Assembly (NCBI GenBank): GCA_937897665.1
Contig: CALCPB010000989.1
Location: 1-13,738, forward strand
Length of the DNA stretch: 13,738 nucleotides
Source of the DNA: an uncultured Halomicronema sp.
GTDB taxonomy: Bacteria > Cyanobacteriota > Cyanobacteriia > Phormidesmidales > Phormidesmidaceae
Direction: 5' to 3'
Shown: one piece after another, positions 6,912-13,738 of the stretch
Numbering within the stretch: the stretch's first letter is position 1
Layout: each line of letters opens with the position of its first letter
The notes under the pieces: generated by a model
Database searches by the model: none
What the model was told of the DNA's origin: nothing
What the model saw: only the letters and a program-made list of their open reading frames with translations
Program-made: the position numbers and the translations under genes

Positions 6912-8666
6912 CTAGCTAGCCTGGTGCAACAGCTGCCAACAGGGCACAAAATAATCAGCCAAGACATTGTCGATTTGCCAAAACTCAGCATAGCTGTCGC
7001 CAGAACAGTAGCGGCTAATAAAGACGATCATCAGGTCTTGAAACGGCATCGTCGCTTGCTCTGTAAACTGTGGGTCGGTGTAGAGCGTATTGATGACATT
7101 TTGTAACTGCAGCAAATTGAGCGCCGCTTCGGCAAAGAGGCTTTCTTCTGCTTCGATACTGGGCAGGCAGGTATTGCCATGCTCGGTCAAAAAAATGTGA
7201 TGCAGCTGGGCGATCGCCCGCTTCAAGTTCAGCTCTAAGCGAGGCACCTGCGCCGCGGGCAGATCACGCCACGGTGAGTCGTCTAACAGCTCAATTTCTA
7301 GCGGGGAGGGCGTCAGCGGGGAGAGATGAATTTCGAGCAGCGGCTGCAAAATCCGCAAAAACAAAAAGTCGAGATCAGCCAAGCTCAGATCCAGGTTGGC
7401 CGGATAGTCGGCGAATGCCGACGAACTTGGCAGCTGATGAGCCGACTGCGGATTCGTCCACACAAATTTGAATTCGGCAATGTCAGCGACCAGTTCCCCC
7501 AACAGGTGCGTAAACAACAGCCCCAGCCGCTGCCGCACTTCCCCTCGAAAAAACTGCAAGGCCCGCTCGGCGTCAATCAGCACATCGGTTTCGACAAACC
7601 GAAAGAGCTGACGACAGGTCAGCGGTCCCTCAGGGGTATAGGCCGTTTCGTCGGCCCGCAGCGCTTCGTCGCAGTCGGCGAGCAGGGCATAGTCACTGGC
7701 AAATTGGCTAAATAATAGTTGCCAATAATGCCCCCAAATGTCATGAACCAAGAACATTTCGGCGTCTTTGCGGGGTAATACGCCCACACTTTTAGACAGC
7801 CGCTGAATCACTTGCTCAGGAGTCACCAGTGACCGCCGGTGGGGACGGGCATTGAGGCGATCGCAGATTTGTTGCACCCATCCGCGATGAATGCCCAGCG
7901 GGTCGCAGGGGCCAAAGGTGGGAAATCGCTTAAATTTCTGAAACGTGAACTCCGAGAGGCTTTGATACAGGGCCTGGAGATTTTCCTGATGTTCTGGCGG
8001 GCTGAGCCGCTCCCAGGAGTGAGCATCTTCTAAGGGCGGGAAGTCGACACAGAAGTAGAGCTGGCTCGGGGTAAACACGATAGCCAGGCAATCAGGATTC
8101 ACGAGAATGCCCCCAAACAATTCTTGAAACAGGGAGGCTAAAGGCTCTGTCGAGAGCGGCACCGCCTCGTTGGTGGATAGCCCTACTGACTGCAGCACCG
8201 CCTCGATTAATTCGCCCTGCCAGGCAATTTCAGCATCCACCTGCTCTAGCTGACAAATAATATGATCCAGTGTGGGGGGCGGCAAGGCAAAGCGATCACC
8301 GAGGGCTGCCACCCCGGCGACAGTTGCCCAATCAGCCGGCACCGGGTCAGAGCGATACTGCGCTAGCGTGGGGGAATCGAAGGAGCCTCGCCAGCCACTG
8401 CCCCCAGTCGCAAAATAGCGACTCCCCAACAGCGCCGCTTCGACAAACGCCTGCCGTATGGGCAGAGGAATTTGCGCCGGCAAACTGGGCTGCTGGTTGA
8501 TGGGATGCACATAAGCCTGCAGCTCTTGCTGAATGGCACGCAGGCGATCGCGCCGCCGCTGCACCACCTCACTATCGGCAGTTTTACTCTGTGTGGTCAA
8601 AAACCGAGATAGGGTGAGCGCCTCAGCCATTTGCGATCGCTGCAGCGCGGTCAAGTTAGGGGCCAT
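6912..8666 (-). CDS. Large conserved-looking hypothetical protein with HDxxGH motif
   Basis: A 584-residue soluble protein, not recognised. It is rich in Leu, Gln, Phe and acidic residues, looks mostly helical, and has no signal peptide or membrane helix. A block near residues 255-335 stands out: FTFQKFKRFPTFGPCDPLGIHRGW, then FLVHDIWGHYWQ at about 305-316. HDxxGH (His308, Asp309, His313) followed by ETD (359-361) and GELVADIAEFKF (390-401) gives an order of His, Asp and Glu that could bind metal; this is inference. Another block near the C-terminus reads FISRYCSGDSYAEFWQIDNVLADYF. The ATG at 8666 opens MAPNLTALQRSQ. A GTG at 8726 with AGGA 8 bases upstream would add 20 residues that look unlike protein-family sequence. 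It is flanked by large intergenic gaps and is probably transcribed alone. Confidence 0.8.
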   Translation of the reverse strand: MAPNLTALQRSQMAEALTLSRFLTTQSKTADSEVVQRRRDRLRAIQQELQAYVHPINQQPSLPAQIPLPIRQAFVEAALLGSRYFATGGSGWRGSFDSPTLAQYRSDPVPADWATVAGVAALGDRFALPPPTLDHIICQLEQVDAEIAWQGELIEAVLQSVGLSTNEAVPLSTEPLASLFQELFGGILVNPDCLAIVFTPSQLYFCVDFPPLEDAHSWERLSPPEHQENLQALYQSLSEFTFQKFKRFPTFGPCDPLGIHRGWVQQICDRLNARPHRRSLVTPEQVIQRLSKSVGVLPRKDAEMFLVHDIWGHYWQLLFSQFASDYALLADCDEALRADETAYTPEGPLTCRQLFRFVETDVLIDAERALQFFRGEVRQRLGLLFTHLLGELVADIAEFKFVWTNPQSAHQLPSSSAFADYPANLDLSLADLDFLFLRILQPLLEIHLSPLTPSPLEIELLDDSPWRDLPAAQVPRLELNLKRAIAQLHHIFLTEHGNTCLPSIEAEESLFAEAALNLLQLQNVINTLYTDPQFTEQATMPFQDLMIVFISRYCSGDSYAEFWQIDNVLADYFVPCWQLLHQAS

Positions 8667-8726
8667 ATAGCGGTAGAGAAAAGCAACAGAACGAGAAGAC
8701 TTACGGCAACAGACGTTGCTGAACAC

Positions 8727-9139
8727 CCTTTTGATCCTAGCCTTCCAGCCCCCAATTCTGGGAGAGACCAGAAGTTCACATTCCCCGAGAATGACGCCCT
8801 CTGGGCCCGCTTCGCACAGGGGAAATATAGCGGGGGGGCGAGGCGAGGAAAGCCCAACTAGAGAGGGATACCGCGGCCAATCAAGCAGGCCTCAACGGTT
8901 GGGGCTTTGGGCAACAATCGGGCCTCGATCGCAAGGGTCGAGCAGTGCCAACCCCTGACCGACAACGTGTCTATTCTAAGTAGCTAGACCAAATTCCAGA
9001 TTAAACAAGTCGCTGATTTCGACTCCGCTCAATTAGCTAGATTCCTTGCCAGGTAGGCAGTTGAGGGTTGGGCGAAGTCGCAACCTGTCTGCCAGAGATT
9101 CTGCCTGCCGACTTAGCTTGTGACTCCAGCGCGACTCCC
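8727..9139. other. 413-base intergenic region
   Basis: No credible gene. Short open frames across 8631-8958 have no family character and read through a G7 run (8832-8838). TAGCTAGA occurs twice (8981-8988 and 9034-9041), probably by chance. A two-tier stem-loop lies at 9056-9093, after the SWIM gene stop. The left end should contain the promoter of the large hypothetical gene. Confidence 0.6.
9056..9093. other. Two-tier stem-loop downstream of the SWIM gene
   Basis: GGCAG (9056-9060) pairs with CTGCC (9089-9093). Inside that, GGTT (66-69) and GCG (72-74) pair with CGC (79-81) and AACC (82-85) around AAGT, with small internal loops. It begins 46 bases past the stop of the minus-strand SWIM gene. 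It may be a 3'-end processing or termination structure, but no U-tract follows. Confidence 0.4.
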
Positions 9140-9988
9140 TTAAGAATCATTGGGTGACAGCGCCTTCATCGCCGCTTGCTGCCCCACAGTTTGATATAGG
9201 TCACGCAGGTAGGCCATCACAATACGCGCATCGTTAACGGGTAGCGGAATGTTGTCGAGCATATCCAGTACGGTTGAACTGGAGGGCGTCACGACTACCA
9301 GAGAAGACTCTAGGGGCTGATCGTATTGCCAAAAGGTGCTGATATCCACCGGTGCAACGGCGGGCTGAGGGGTTGCTGCTGCTGGCACCATTGAGGTAGA
9401 CGAGGCAGCTGCCGTCGCCGTCGTGCCATCAACTGACTGCTGGCGCTTTTGCCGCAGTGAATCGAGAATTTGGGTGCGATCGCGCCCCCGCAGCTGAAAT
9501 AGAATAAACGGATCTTCGCGAAAAAAGTCGCCTAGTTGGTAGTAAACAGCGGCGATATGCTTGCAGGGATTCTTCGGATCGGGGCAGTCGCATTTGGAAT
9601 GCACCTCCGACAACTGAAAGGGAAACAAACTCAACCCATTGGCGGTAAATACAGCCTCAATGTCATCGGGCATCTCGCCTGCCAAAAGCTGAGCTGAAAA
9701 CAACGCATGTTCTGCCAGGCTATCGACCACATAGTTCCAGTCTTCATCGGTGAAGGCATCCAGCCAGATTGAGAGCTTGTAAGGTTCTTCTGCAGTGCCC
9801 TGCACCAGGGCGATCACCTTCGCTCCTTTGTAGTCAAGGTTGAGAATATTGCCTTCACGGGCATAGCGACGTCCCCGCTCAAGCCGTTTTTTAAAGCGAT
9901 AGTTGTTGAGCAAGTCAACCCAACGCTGCACCCACCAGGCTTCTTCTTCGAGCTCAAAATTGGGAGCGGCTTGAAAGCTATTAACCAT
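9140..9988 (-). CDS. SWIM zinc-finger protein
   Basis: A 282-residue protein with a SWIM zinc finger, a CxCx(n)CxH module thought to bind DNA or protein partners and often found with SNF2-type helicases. The finger is CDCPDPKNPCKHIAAVYY (Cys133, Cys135, Cys142, His144). Before it lies a domain of about 130 residues (WWVQRWVDLLNNYRFKKRLERGRRYAREGNIL) that usually precedes SWIM in bacteria. After it comes GDFFREDPFILFQLRGRDR, then an Ala/Thr/Ser/Pro-rich linker (about 185-215) and a short C-terminal helix region. The ATG at 9988 has AGGA 9 bases upstream. No helicase gene is adjacent. In cyanobacteria such proteins are often encoded beside an SNF2 helicase, so this copy is either separated or acts alone. 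It lies 185 bases downstream of dnaJ on the same strand, so cotranscription is possible but not shown. Confidence 0.88.
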   Translation of the reverse strand: MVNSFQAAPNFELEEEAWWVQRWVDLLNNYRFKKRLERGRRYAREGNILNLDYKGAKVIALVQGTAEEPYKLSIWLDAFTDEDWNYVVDSLAEHALFSAQLLAGEMPDDIEAVFTANGLSLFPFQLSEVHSKCDCPDPKNPCKHIAAVYYQLGDFFREDPFILFQLRGRDRTQILDSLRQKRQQSVDGTTATAAASSTSMVPAAATPQPAVAPVDISTFWQYDQPLESSLVVVTPSSSTVLDMLDNIPLPVNDARIVMAYLRDLYQTVGQQAAMKALSPNDS

Positions 9989-10173
9989 ATTGCAAGTATC
10001 CTACCGGTCGCTTCATCTTACAGGGATCACTCATGTGTAAATGCCAAAGCCATGGAATAGCGTAATCGGCTCGAAGAATACAGCTCGCAACGAGTTCGAG
10101 AGGCATCCCACCGCGATTGCTCTAGGCAATTCAGAAGTGACAGAGCCGTTTTGCAAGGATTCCTGATCGGCTT

Positions 10174-11169
10174 CTACAGGCTGACTTGGCTCAGGTGGCG
10201 GCGCGGATCGCGAGTCCGTTGATTTTGAATCTGTTCATACAGCTGACGTTCTTGATCAGACAGAGACTTGGGAGGTGTGATCACCACCCGCACTAGCTGC
10301 TCACCCCGAGCCCCTTTAGGACTGGGCCAGCCTTTGCCTCGTAACCGTAAGGACTGCCCCGACTTGACGCCGGCAGGCAGGTTCATCGTGACGCTGCCAT
10401 CGGGGGTTGGCACCTGAATTGGGCCACCGAGGACGGCTTCATCTGGCGCGATCGGCACTTCGCACACCAGCTTATCTCCGTCGAACTGAAAAATGTGGTG
10501 AGGCAATAAGCTGACAATCAGGTAGATATCACCTCGTTGCTTTGAGTAGGGAGTCAACTGTCCTTTGCCCCGCAGGCGCACCTTAGTTCCTTGCTTTGCC
10601 CCCGCTGGAATGCGCACTTCGACCTCATTTTCGCCGATTTTCAGGCGCTTGGAAGTGCCTCGAAAAGCTTCACTAAGACTCAGCGAGATTTTCGCCTCTT
10701 GGTCAAAGGTCTTCTGTGACGGCCCGCCCATATTGGGATCGGTGCCTAAGCCTCCTCTAGGTGCCGTGCGATAAGACGTATAGCCCCCCGGCGCCGCGCC
10801 GCCAGCGCCGCCAAAACCGCTATTGCCAAAGCGACCTAGCAGCTCATTGATGAACTCATCGAAACTGCCATAATTGCTAAAGTCAAAATTGCCATCGCTG
10901 GGGGCTCCGCCACCGTAGGCTGTGCCTCGACCAGCCTGCTGCCAATAGCGACCAAATTGATCATATTTTTGGCGTTTGTCGTTATCCGACAGCACTTCGT
11001 AGGCTTCACTAATTTCTTTGAATTTGGCTTCAGCAGTGCTGTTGTTAGGGTTGTCGTCGGGATGATACTTACGCGCTAATTAGCGAAATGCTCGTCTGAT
11101 CTCATCAGCGCTGGCCGATTTGCTGACTCCTAGCGTTGAATAATAGTCTTTGAAGTCTGTCGCTGCCAT
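10174..11169 (-). pseudogene. DnaJ/CbpA-type co-chaperone interrupted by in-frame TAA in the J-domain
   Basis: The frame runs from ATG 11169 to TAG 10174, 331 codons, normal for a cyanobacterial CbpA-like DnaJ (J-domain, Gly/Phe linker, two beta-domains, no Cys zinc centre). DnaJ stimulates the DnaK ATPase through its HPD motif and delivers unfolded clients. The J-domain is intact apart from codon 30: DFKDYYSTLGV, then DEIRRAFR, then TAA (11080-11082), then [11 protein letters not shown] and [15 protein letters not shown]. Lys is expected at that codon ([11 protein letters not shown]). No frame change occurs. The rest is normal: a Gly-rich linker ([18 protein letters not shown]), CTD-I with [19 protein letters not shown], and CTD-II with [19 protein letters not shown] strong ribosome site precedes the ATG. 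Reinitiation at GTG 10995 would make 273 residues without HPD, hence no DnaK stimulation. It may be a real lesion or a base error. Confidence 0.88.
11074..11085. other. 12-bp palindrome containing the premature TAA of dnaJ
   Basis: CGCTAATTAGCG is a perfect 12-bp palindrome. The stop (TAA on the minus strand, 11080-11082) lies in its right half. If codon 30 were AAA, as the family predicts, the palindrome would be broken at one position, so the same single base creates both the stop and the symmetry. Confidence 0.85.
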
Positions 11170-11177
11170 TCACACAT

Positions 11178-11185
11178 CCCCTCCC
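11178..11185 (-). promoter_or_regulatory. Strong ribosome binding site of dnaJ
   Basis: GGGAGGGG on the minus strand, 8 bases before the ATG at 11169. This fixes the native start upstream of the premature stop and shows that the translation signal is still intact. Confidence 0.75.
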
Positions 11186-11243
11186 ACAAATTTCGCCGCT
11201 CTAACGCCGTTTGAGTCAATAATCGAACCTGACGCTAACGCGC

Positions 11244-11254
11244 TACCCCCCGTA
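11244..11254. promoter_or_regulatory. TAC-C6-GTA element, possible CsoR/RcnR-family operator
   Basis: TACCCCCCGTA has a C-tract flanked by the inverted TAC/GTA triplets typical of operators of this repressor family. It lies 75 bases upstream of the dnaJ ATG and 175 bases past the stop of the CsoR-like gene. The assignment rests on this resemblance alone. It is a single short match and could be chance. Confidence 0.3.
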
Positions 11255-11428
11255 CACTCAAAGCCTTAGGGCTCGCCTGCTCTGTCTGCTCATAGTCGGG
11301 TGGAGCACAGCGGTTTCAGAGCAATCGCTAGTAGTTCCCTATTTATAAGCTACCAAAAGGCATATGAGATAGAAGTTCGGTTTTCACCGTAGCGATCGCG
11401 GTCAGCGACTCAAGCGCGATCACGCCGT

Positions 11429-11800
11429 TCAAGGTAAGAAGCGATCGAGCGCTGCCTTCAATTCATCAATCTCGGCTTCAATATTGCCTTGTTCTGAAGC
11501 TCGCGTGATGCACTCACTCAAGTGCTCATCCAAGATAATCCGCGCGACTCGGTCTAACGCTCCCCGCACAGCCGCAATCTGCACCAAAACATCGGGACAG
11601 GGGCGACTGTCTTGCAGCATCGTTTTGATCCCGCGAATGTGGCCTTCAATGCGGGCAAATCGATTGAGAATCCGTTGCAGTGACTCTGAGTCATGCACAT
11701 GGGCATGTTCAGTTCCTGAGCCATGTCCATGGGCGTCAGCATTGCCATCGGGGCGGGCAAAACCTTCATTATCCGGTTGTCTAGGCTGGGCGATCGCCAT
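11429..11800 (-). CDS. Metal-sensing repressor, CsoR/RcnR family, InrS-like (probably Ni or Cu)
   Basis: A 123-residue all-helical DNA-binding metal sensor that releases its operator on binding metal. The core is QRILNRFARIEGHIRGIKTM, then RPCPDVLVQIAAVRGALDR, then ILDEHLSECITRA, ending ELKAALDRFLP. The ligand set is Cys68, His93 and Cys97. The spacing (25, then 4) equals that of InrS as I recall it (Cys53, His78, Cys82). InrS His21 would map to His36 in the His-rich N-terminal tail (AHGHGSGTEHAHVHD). This favours a nickel-responsive InrS-type sensor; a copper CsoR is the alternative. The ATG at 11800 has AGGGA 6 bases upstream. It lies 52 bases after the thioredoxin-like lipoprotein gene on the same strand. 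No Ni or Cu exporter is in the window, so its usual target lies elsewhere unless it controls a neighbour. Confidence 0.92.
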   Translation of the reverse strand: MAIAQPRQPDNEGFARPDGNADAHGHGSGTEHAHVHDSESLQRILNRFARIEGHIRGIKTMLQDSRPCPDVLVQIAAVRGALDRVARIILDEHLSECITRASEQGNIEAEIDELKAALDRFLP

Positions 11801-11852
11801 ACAAAATCCCTAAAAGTTAAGCGAGACGGAAGGGGAAAACGGCACTGTGTGA

Positions 11853-12269
11853 CTACTGGGGCGCTGCGAAATCAGACAACTCAGCGAGTTCTTTCAGAGA
11901 ATGGGGGCCCAGATAAAACTCACCGTAGATTTCCCAAGTGGGATACCCTTGAATGCCCTTGTCCTGACAGAGCTGTGGCTGAGGATTTTTGCCGCCCGGA
12001 TCGCACTCCACATAGGGCATTGCTGCTACTGCTCGGCCAAACAGGGCTTTTTGGTCTGCGCAGTGAGGGCACCAATAGGCCCCGTACATGACCGCATTTT
12101 GAGCCGTGAGGTGATTTGCCAGCTGCTCCGCATAGGGTGAACTGGCTGACCCAGTCAGGCTGGCGATTGAGGTGCAGCTCGTCAGCATTAGCCCCAAGCC
12201 AACCGCGCAACTGGCAACAGCCCATAGGGTGAAGCGGCGTATCCCAAAGCGCTGGCGAACTGATGTCAT
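11853..12269 (-). CDS. Thioredoxin-like lipoprotein, similar to the C-terminal domain of cyanobacterial VKOR fusions
   Basis: A predicted 138-residue exported disulfide oxidoreductase. A basic N-terminus and hydrophobic stretch lead to a lipobox LTSC (Cys32), so it is probably a lipoprotein. The redox motif is YWCPHC (Cys67, Cys70). A second Cys pair (Cys89 in YVECDPGG, Cys101 in QLCQDKG) and the cis-Pro loop GYPTWEI match the thioredoxin domain fused to vitamin K epoxide reductase in cyanobacteria, which carries electrons in oxidative folding. Here it stands alone, without the VKOR membrane part. I chose ATG 12269 because TTTAGGA lies 5 bases upstream; the frame extends to 12320 but would push the signal inward. 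It is divergent from htrA and followed by the metal sensor. Periplasmic thiol redox is likely; the partner is unknown. Confidence 0.88.
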   Translation of the reverse strand: MTSVRQRFGIRRFTLWAVASCAVGLGLMLTSCTSIASLTGSASSPYAEQLANHLTAQNAVMYGAYWCPHCADQKALFGRAVAAMPYVECDPGGKNPQPQLCQDKGIQGYPTWEIYGEFYLGPHSLKELAELSDFAAPQ

Positions 12270-12499
12270 TAAATTCCTAAATAATGTTGTGGCTGTGACA
12301 ATTTGCCTTAGCCAGCCCATCGGCGACTGACTGGCGCGATCGTTGGGTCGATTCGGGAATCTCTGCCTGAGAGCCAGGATTTCCTCACCTACCTTAGCTC
12401 GTTAACATAGAACACGATGGTTCTCATAGTAGCTTTCGAAAATATCCTTGGCTGACTGGCTAAATATTTTCTCTCAATTCACCCCTTGCGGAGACTGTA
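12270..12499. promoter_or_regulatory. Divergent promoter region of the lipoprotein and htrA genes
   Basis: 230 bases between two divergent exported-protein genes. It holds a short dyad, AGAAC (12409-12413) and GTTCT (12420-12424), 6 bases apart, and an AT-rich TAAATATTTT stretch about 35 bases before the htrA start. GGAG at 12490-12493 is the htrA ribosome site. The dyad is too short to assign to a regulator. Confidence 0.45.
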
Positions 12500-13672
12500 A
12501 TGACGGTAATGGCTCGGCTGCGCTCTTGGCGAAATTCTCTCTGGCGGCTCATGGCTGCTGCTCTGTGTGCCCTCTTACTGATGGTGCTAGACCCACCTTT
12601 AGCCCAAGCGCAAACGTTACCTGAGCTGGCCACCCCGATACCTGGTCAAAGAAGCTTTGTGGCTGTTGCCGTTGAGCAAGTCGGTGCCGCTGTCGTGCGC
12701 ATCGATACCGAAAAAACCATCGTCAGAGATGCCCCCGATTTATTTTTCGACGACCCCTTCTTTCGCGGGTTTTCCGGCCCGAATGGCTTTCCCAACTATC
12801 CTCAGGAACAGCTCTTGCGGGGGCAAGGGTCGGGCTTTATCGTCTCTACCGAAGGGGATATTCTCACTAACTCTCATGTAGTGGATGGGGCTGATCGCGT
12901 TACTGTAACGCTCAAAGATGGTCGTCGCTTTGAAGGTATTGTCGAAGGTCAAGACAGTGTGACTGATCTGGCCGTAGTGAAGATCGAGGCTGATGATGAA
13001 GCGCTGCCAGTCTCTCGCTTGGGCAACTCAGATGAGGTGATTGTCGGTGATTGGGCCATCGCGGTGGGCAATCCCCTCGGTCTCGATAACACTGTTACGT
13101 TGGGCATTGTCAGTACGCTCAAGCGATCCAGTGCGTCAGTGGGCATTCCCGACAAGCGGCTTGACTTTATTCAAACAGATGCCGCTATCAACCCCGGTAA
13201 CTCTGGGGGGCCGTTACTTAATCAAGATGGTGAAGTCATTGGCATTAACACGGCCATTCGTGCCGATGCGATGGGCATTGGGTTCGCTATCCCCATTAAC
13301 AAGGCAAAGGAAATTAAAGATCAGCTGGTGCGCGGTGAAAGTATCGCTCATCCCTATTTGGGTGTGCAGATTGCCACGCTGACCCCAGACATTGCGCGCC
13401 GCAATAACGAAGACCCTAATGCTGGCGTTCTCTTGCCAGAAATTGAGGGCGTACTGGTGATTCGGGTCATCTCGAACACGCCGGCAGCCGAAGCGGGATT
13501 ACGTCGCGGCGATGTAGTTTTAGAAATCGACGGTCAACCGGTGGTTTCTGCAGACACCTTGCAGCGCCAGGTTGAAAATAGTGCGATCGGGCAAACGCTG
13601 CAGCTTAAAGTCAAACGAGGCGAACAAACTGAGCAGCTAGCCATCACAACAGCTGAGCTGCAAGATAGCTGA
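12500..13672 (+). CDS. HtrA/Deg family serine protease with PDZ domain (HhoA/HhoB/HtrA)
   Basis: A 390-residue exported protease/chaperone that degrades or holds misfolded proteins in the periplasm or thylakoid lumen. A signal peptide covers about residues 1-38 (hydrophobic core [14 protein letters not shown], likely cut near AQAQ). The trypsin-like domain has the full triad: His126 (TNSHVV), Asp156 (TDLAVVK) and Ser235 (GNSGGP), with [17 protein letters not shown] intact. Loop LA contains DDPFFRGF and the Phe/Asn/Pro-rich stretch seen in cyanobacterial Deg proteases. One PDZ domain covers about residues 285-385 ([26 protein letters not shown]). Length fits HhoA/HhoB/HtrA; these three are not separable by eye. 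The start ATG 12500 has GGAG 6 bases upstream. It is divergent from the thioredoxin-like lipoprotein gene. Everything needed for activity is present. Confidence 0.95.
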   Translation: MTVMARLRSWRNSLWRLMAAALCALLLMVLDPPLAQAQTLPELATPIPGQRSFVAVAVEQVGAAVVRIDTEKTIVRDAPDLFFDDPFFRGFSGPNGFPNYPQEQLLRGQGSGFIVSTEGDILTNSHVVDGADRVTVTLKDGRRFEGIVEGQDSVTDLAVVKIEADDEALPVSRLGNSDEVIVGDWAIAVGNPLGLDNTVTLGIVSTLKRSSASVGIPDKRLDFIQTDAAINPGNSGGPLLNQDGEVIGINTAIRADAMGIGFAIPINKAKEIKDQLVRGESIAHPYLGVQIATLTPDIARRNNEDPNAGVLLPEIEGVLVIRVISNTPAAEAGLRRGDVVLEIDGQPVVSADTLQRQVENSAIGQTLQLKVKRGEQTEQLAITTAELQDS

Positions 13673-13738
13673 GCGATCACCGAGCAATCGGCAGCGGCAA
13701 ACTTGTCGAGTCCTCGATGGTCTCCTTAGACAGTCATA

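Larger units (their letters stand above)
1886..11798. repeat. Dispersed HIP1 octamers (17 copies of GCGATCGC)
   Basis: The palindrome GCGATCGC occurs 17 times in the window, for example at 1886, 2579, 2760, 3064, 3892, 4317, 5164, 7209, 8634 and 11391. Chance expectation is about 0.2. This is the cyanobacterial HIP1 signature and marks the whole region, including both interrupted genes, as long-resident DNA. The extents given span the first to the last copy. Confidence 0.9.

Noticed and set aside
8667..8726. 20-residue N-terminal extension of the large hypothetical protein from GTG 8726
   Set aside because: The peptide (Cys-Cys-Arg-Lys-Ser rich) looks non-coding, although AGGA upstream keeps it possible.
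8631..8958. Plus-strand open frames opposite and beyond the start of the large hypothetical gene
   Set aside because: They are low-complexity Arg/Gly/Pro peptides through a G7 run; shadows only.
8981..9041. TAGCTAGA present twice, 53 bases apart
   Set aside because: Eight bases with no extended similarity; likely chance.
5712..11082. Genetic-code reassignment of TAG/TAA to Lys
   Set aside because: TAG and TAA are the natural ends of at least nine genes in this window, at their expected family lengths where these are known.
1..13738. Search for tRNA, rRNA, CRISPR, insertion sequences, phage or defence genes
   Set aside because: None seen on either strand; long intergenic stretches show no tRNA-like arms, regular repeats or transposase motifs.

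Overview
The window comes from a cyanobacterium, probably of the Leptolyngbya/Halomicronema/Synechococcus-like kind. The main evidence is 17 copies of the HIP1 octamer GCGATCGC in 13.7 kb, where about 0.2 would be expected by chance. The gene set also fits: an InrS-like metal sensor, a thioredoxin domain of the type found in cyanobacterial VKOR fusions, a HhoA/HtrA protease and several conserved-hypothetical families. I see no rRNA, tRNA, CRISPR array, transposase or phage gene. It reads as ordinary chromosome with two broken genes, not as a mobile or defence island.

Layout. 1-2.2 kb: the 3' part of a CPA1 Na+/H+ antiporter (+), convergent with a marC-family membrane protein (-). 2.6-3.5 kb: a lone (+) membrane protein with a GIDE/BAM-like layout, facing a short KTSC-domain gene. 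3.55-6.6 kb: a tight (-) run, in transcription order zinc-ribbon membrane protein, ProA paralogue, orphan DppC-type ABC permease, KTSC protein. 6.9-8.7 kb: a large unrecognised cyanobacterial protein (-) with an HDxxGH motif. 9.1-10 kb: a SWIM zinc-finger protein (-). 10.2-11.2 kb: a CbpA-type DnaJ (-). 11.4-12.3 kb: a CsoR/RcnR/InrS-type metal sensor and a thioredoxin-like lipoprotein (-), divergent from an HtrA serine protease (+, 12.5-13.7 kb).

The most notable direct observation is that two genes each carry a single in-frame stop in an otherwise intact reading frame. The ProA paralogue has TAG at codon 150, and dnaJ has TAA at codon 30, just before its HPD motif. In both cases the family normally has lysine there. 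The ProA paralogue also has Val where the catalytic Cys of ProA belongs, so it may not have been a ProA reductase even before the stop. TAG and TAA end many other genes here, so recoding is unlikely. Recent pseudogenisation or assembly errors are the main explanations.

Functional links are modest. DnaJ, HtrA and the thioredoxin-like lipoprotein are all protein quality-control factors lying close together around a metal sensor. A TAC-C6-GTA element upstream of dnaJ resembles CsoR/RcnR-family operators. I found no clear sign of a new multi-gene system. The best leads are the catalytically altered ProA paralogue and its operon, the HDxxGH protein, and the GIDE-like membrane protein.
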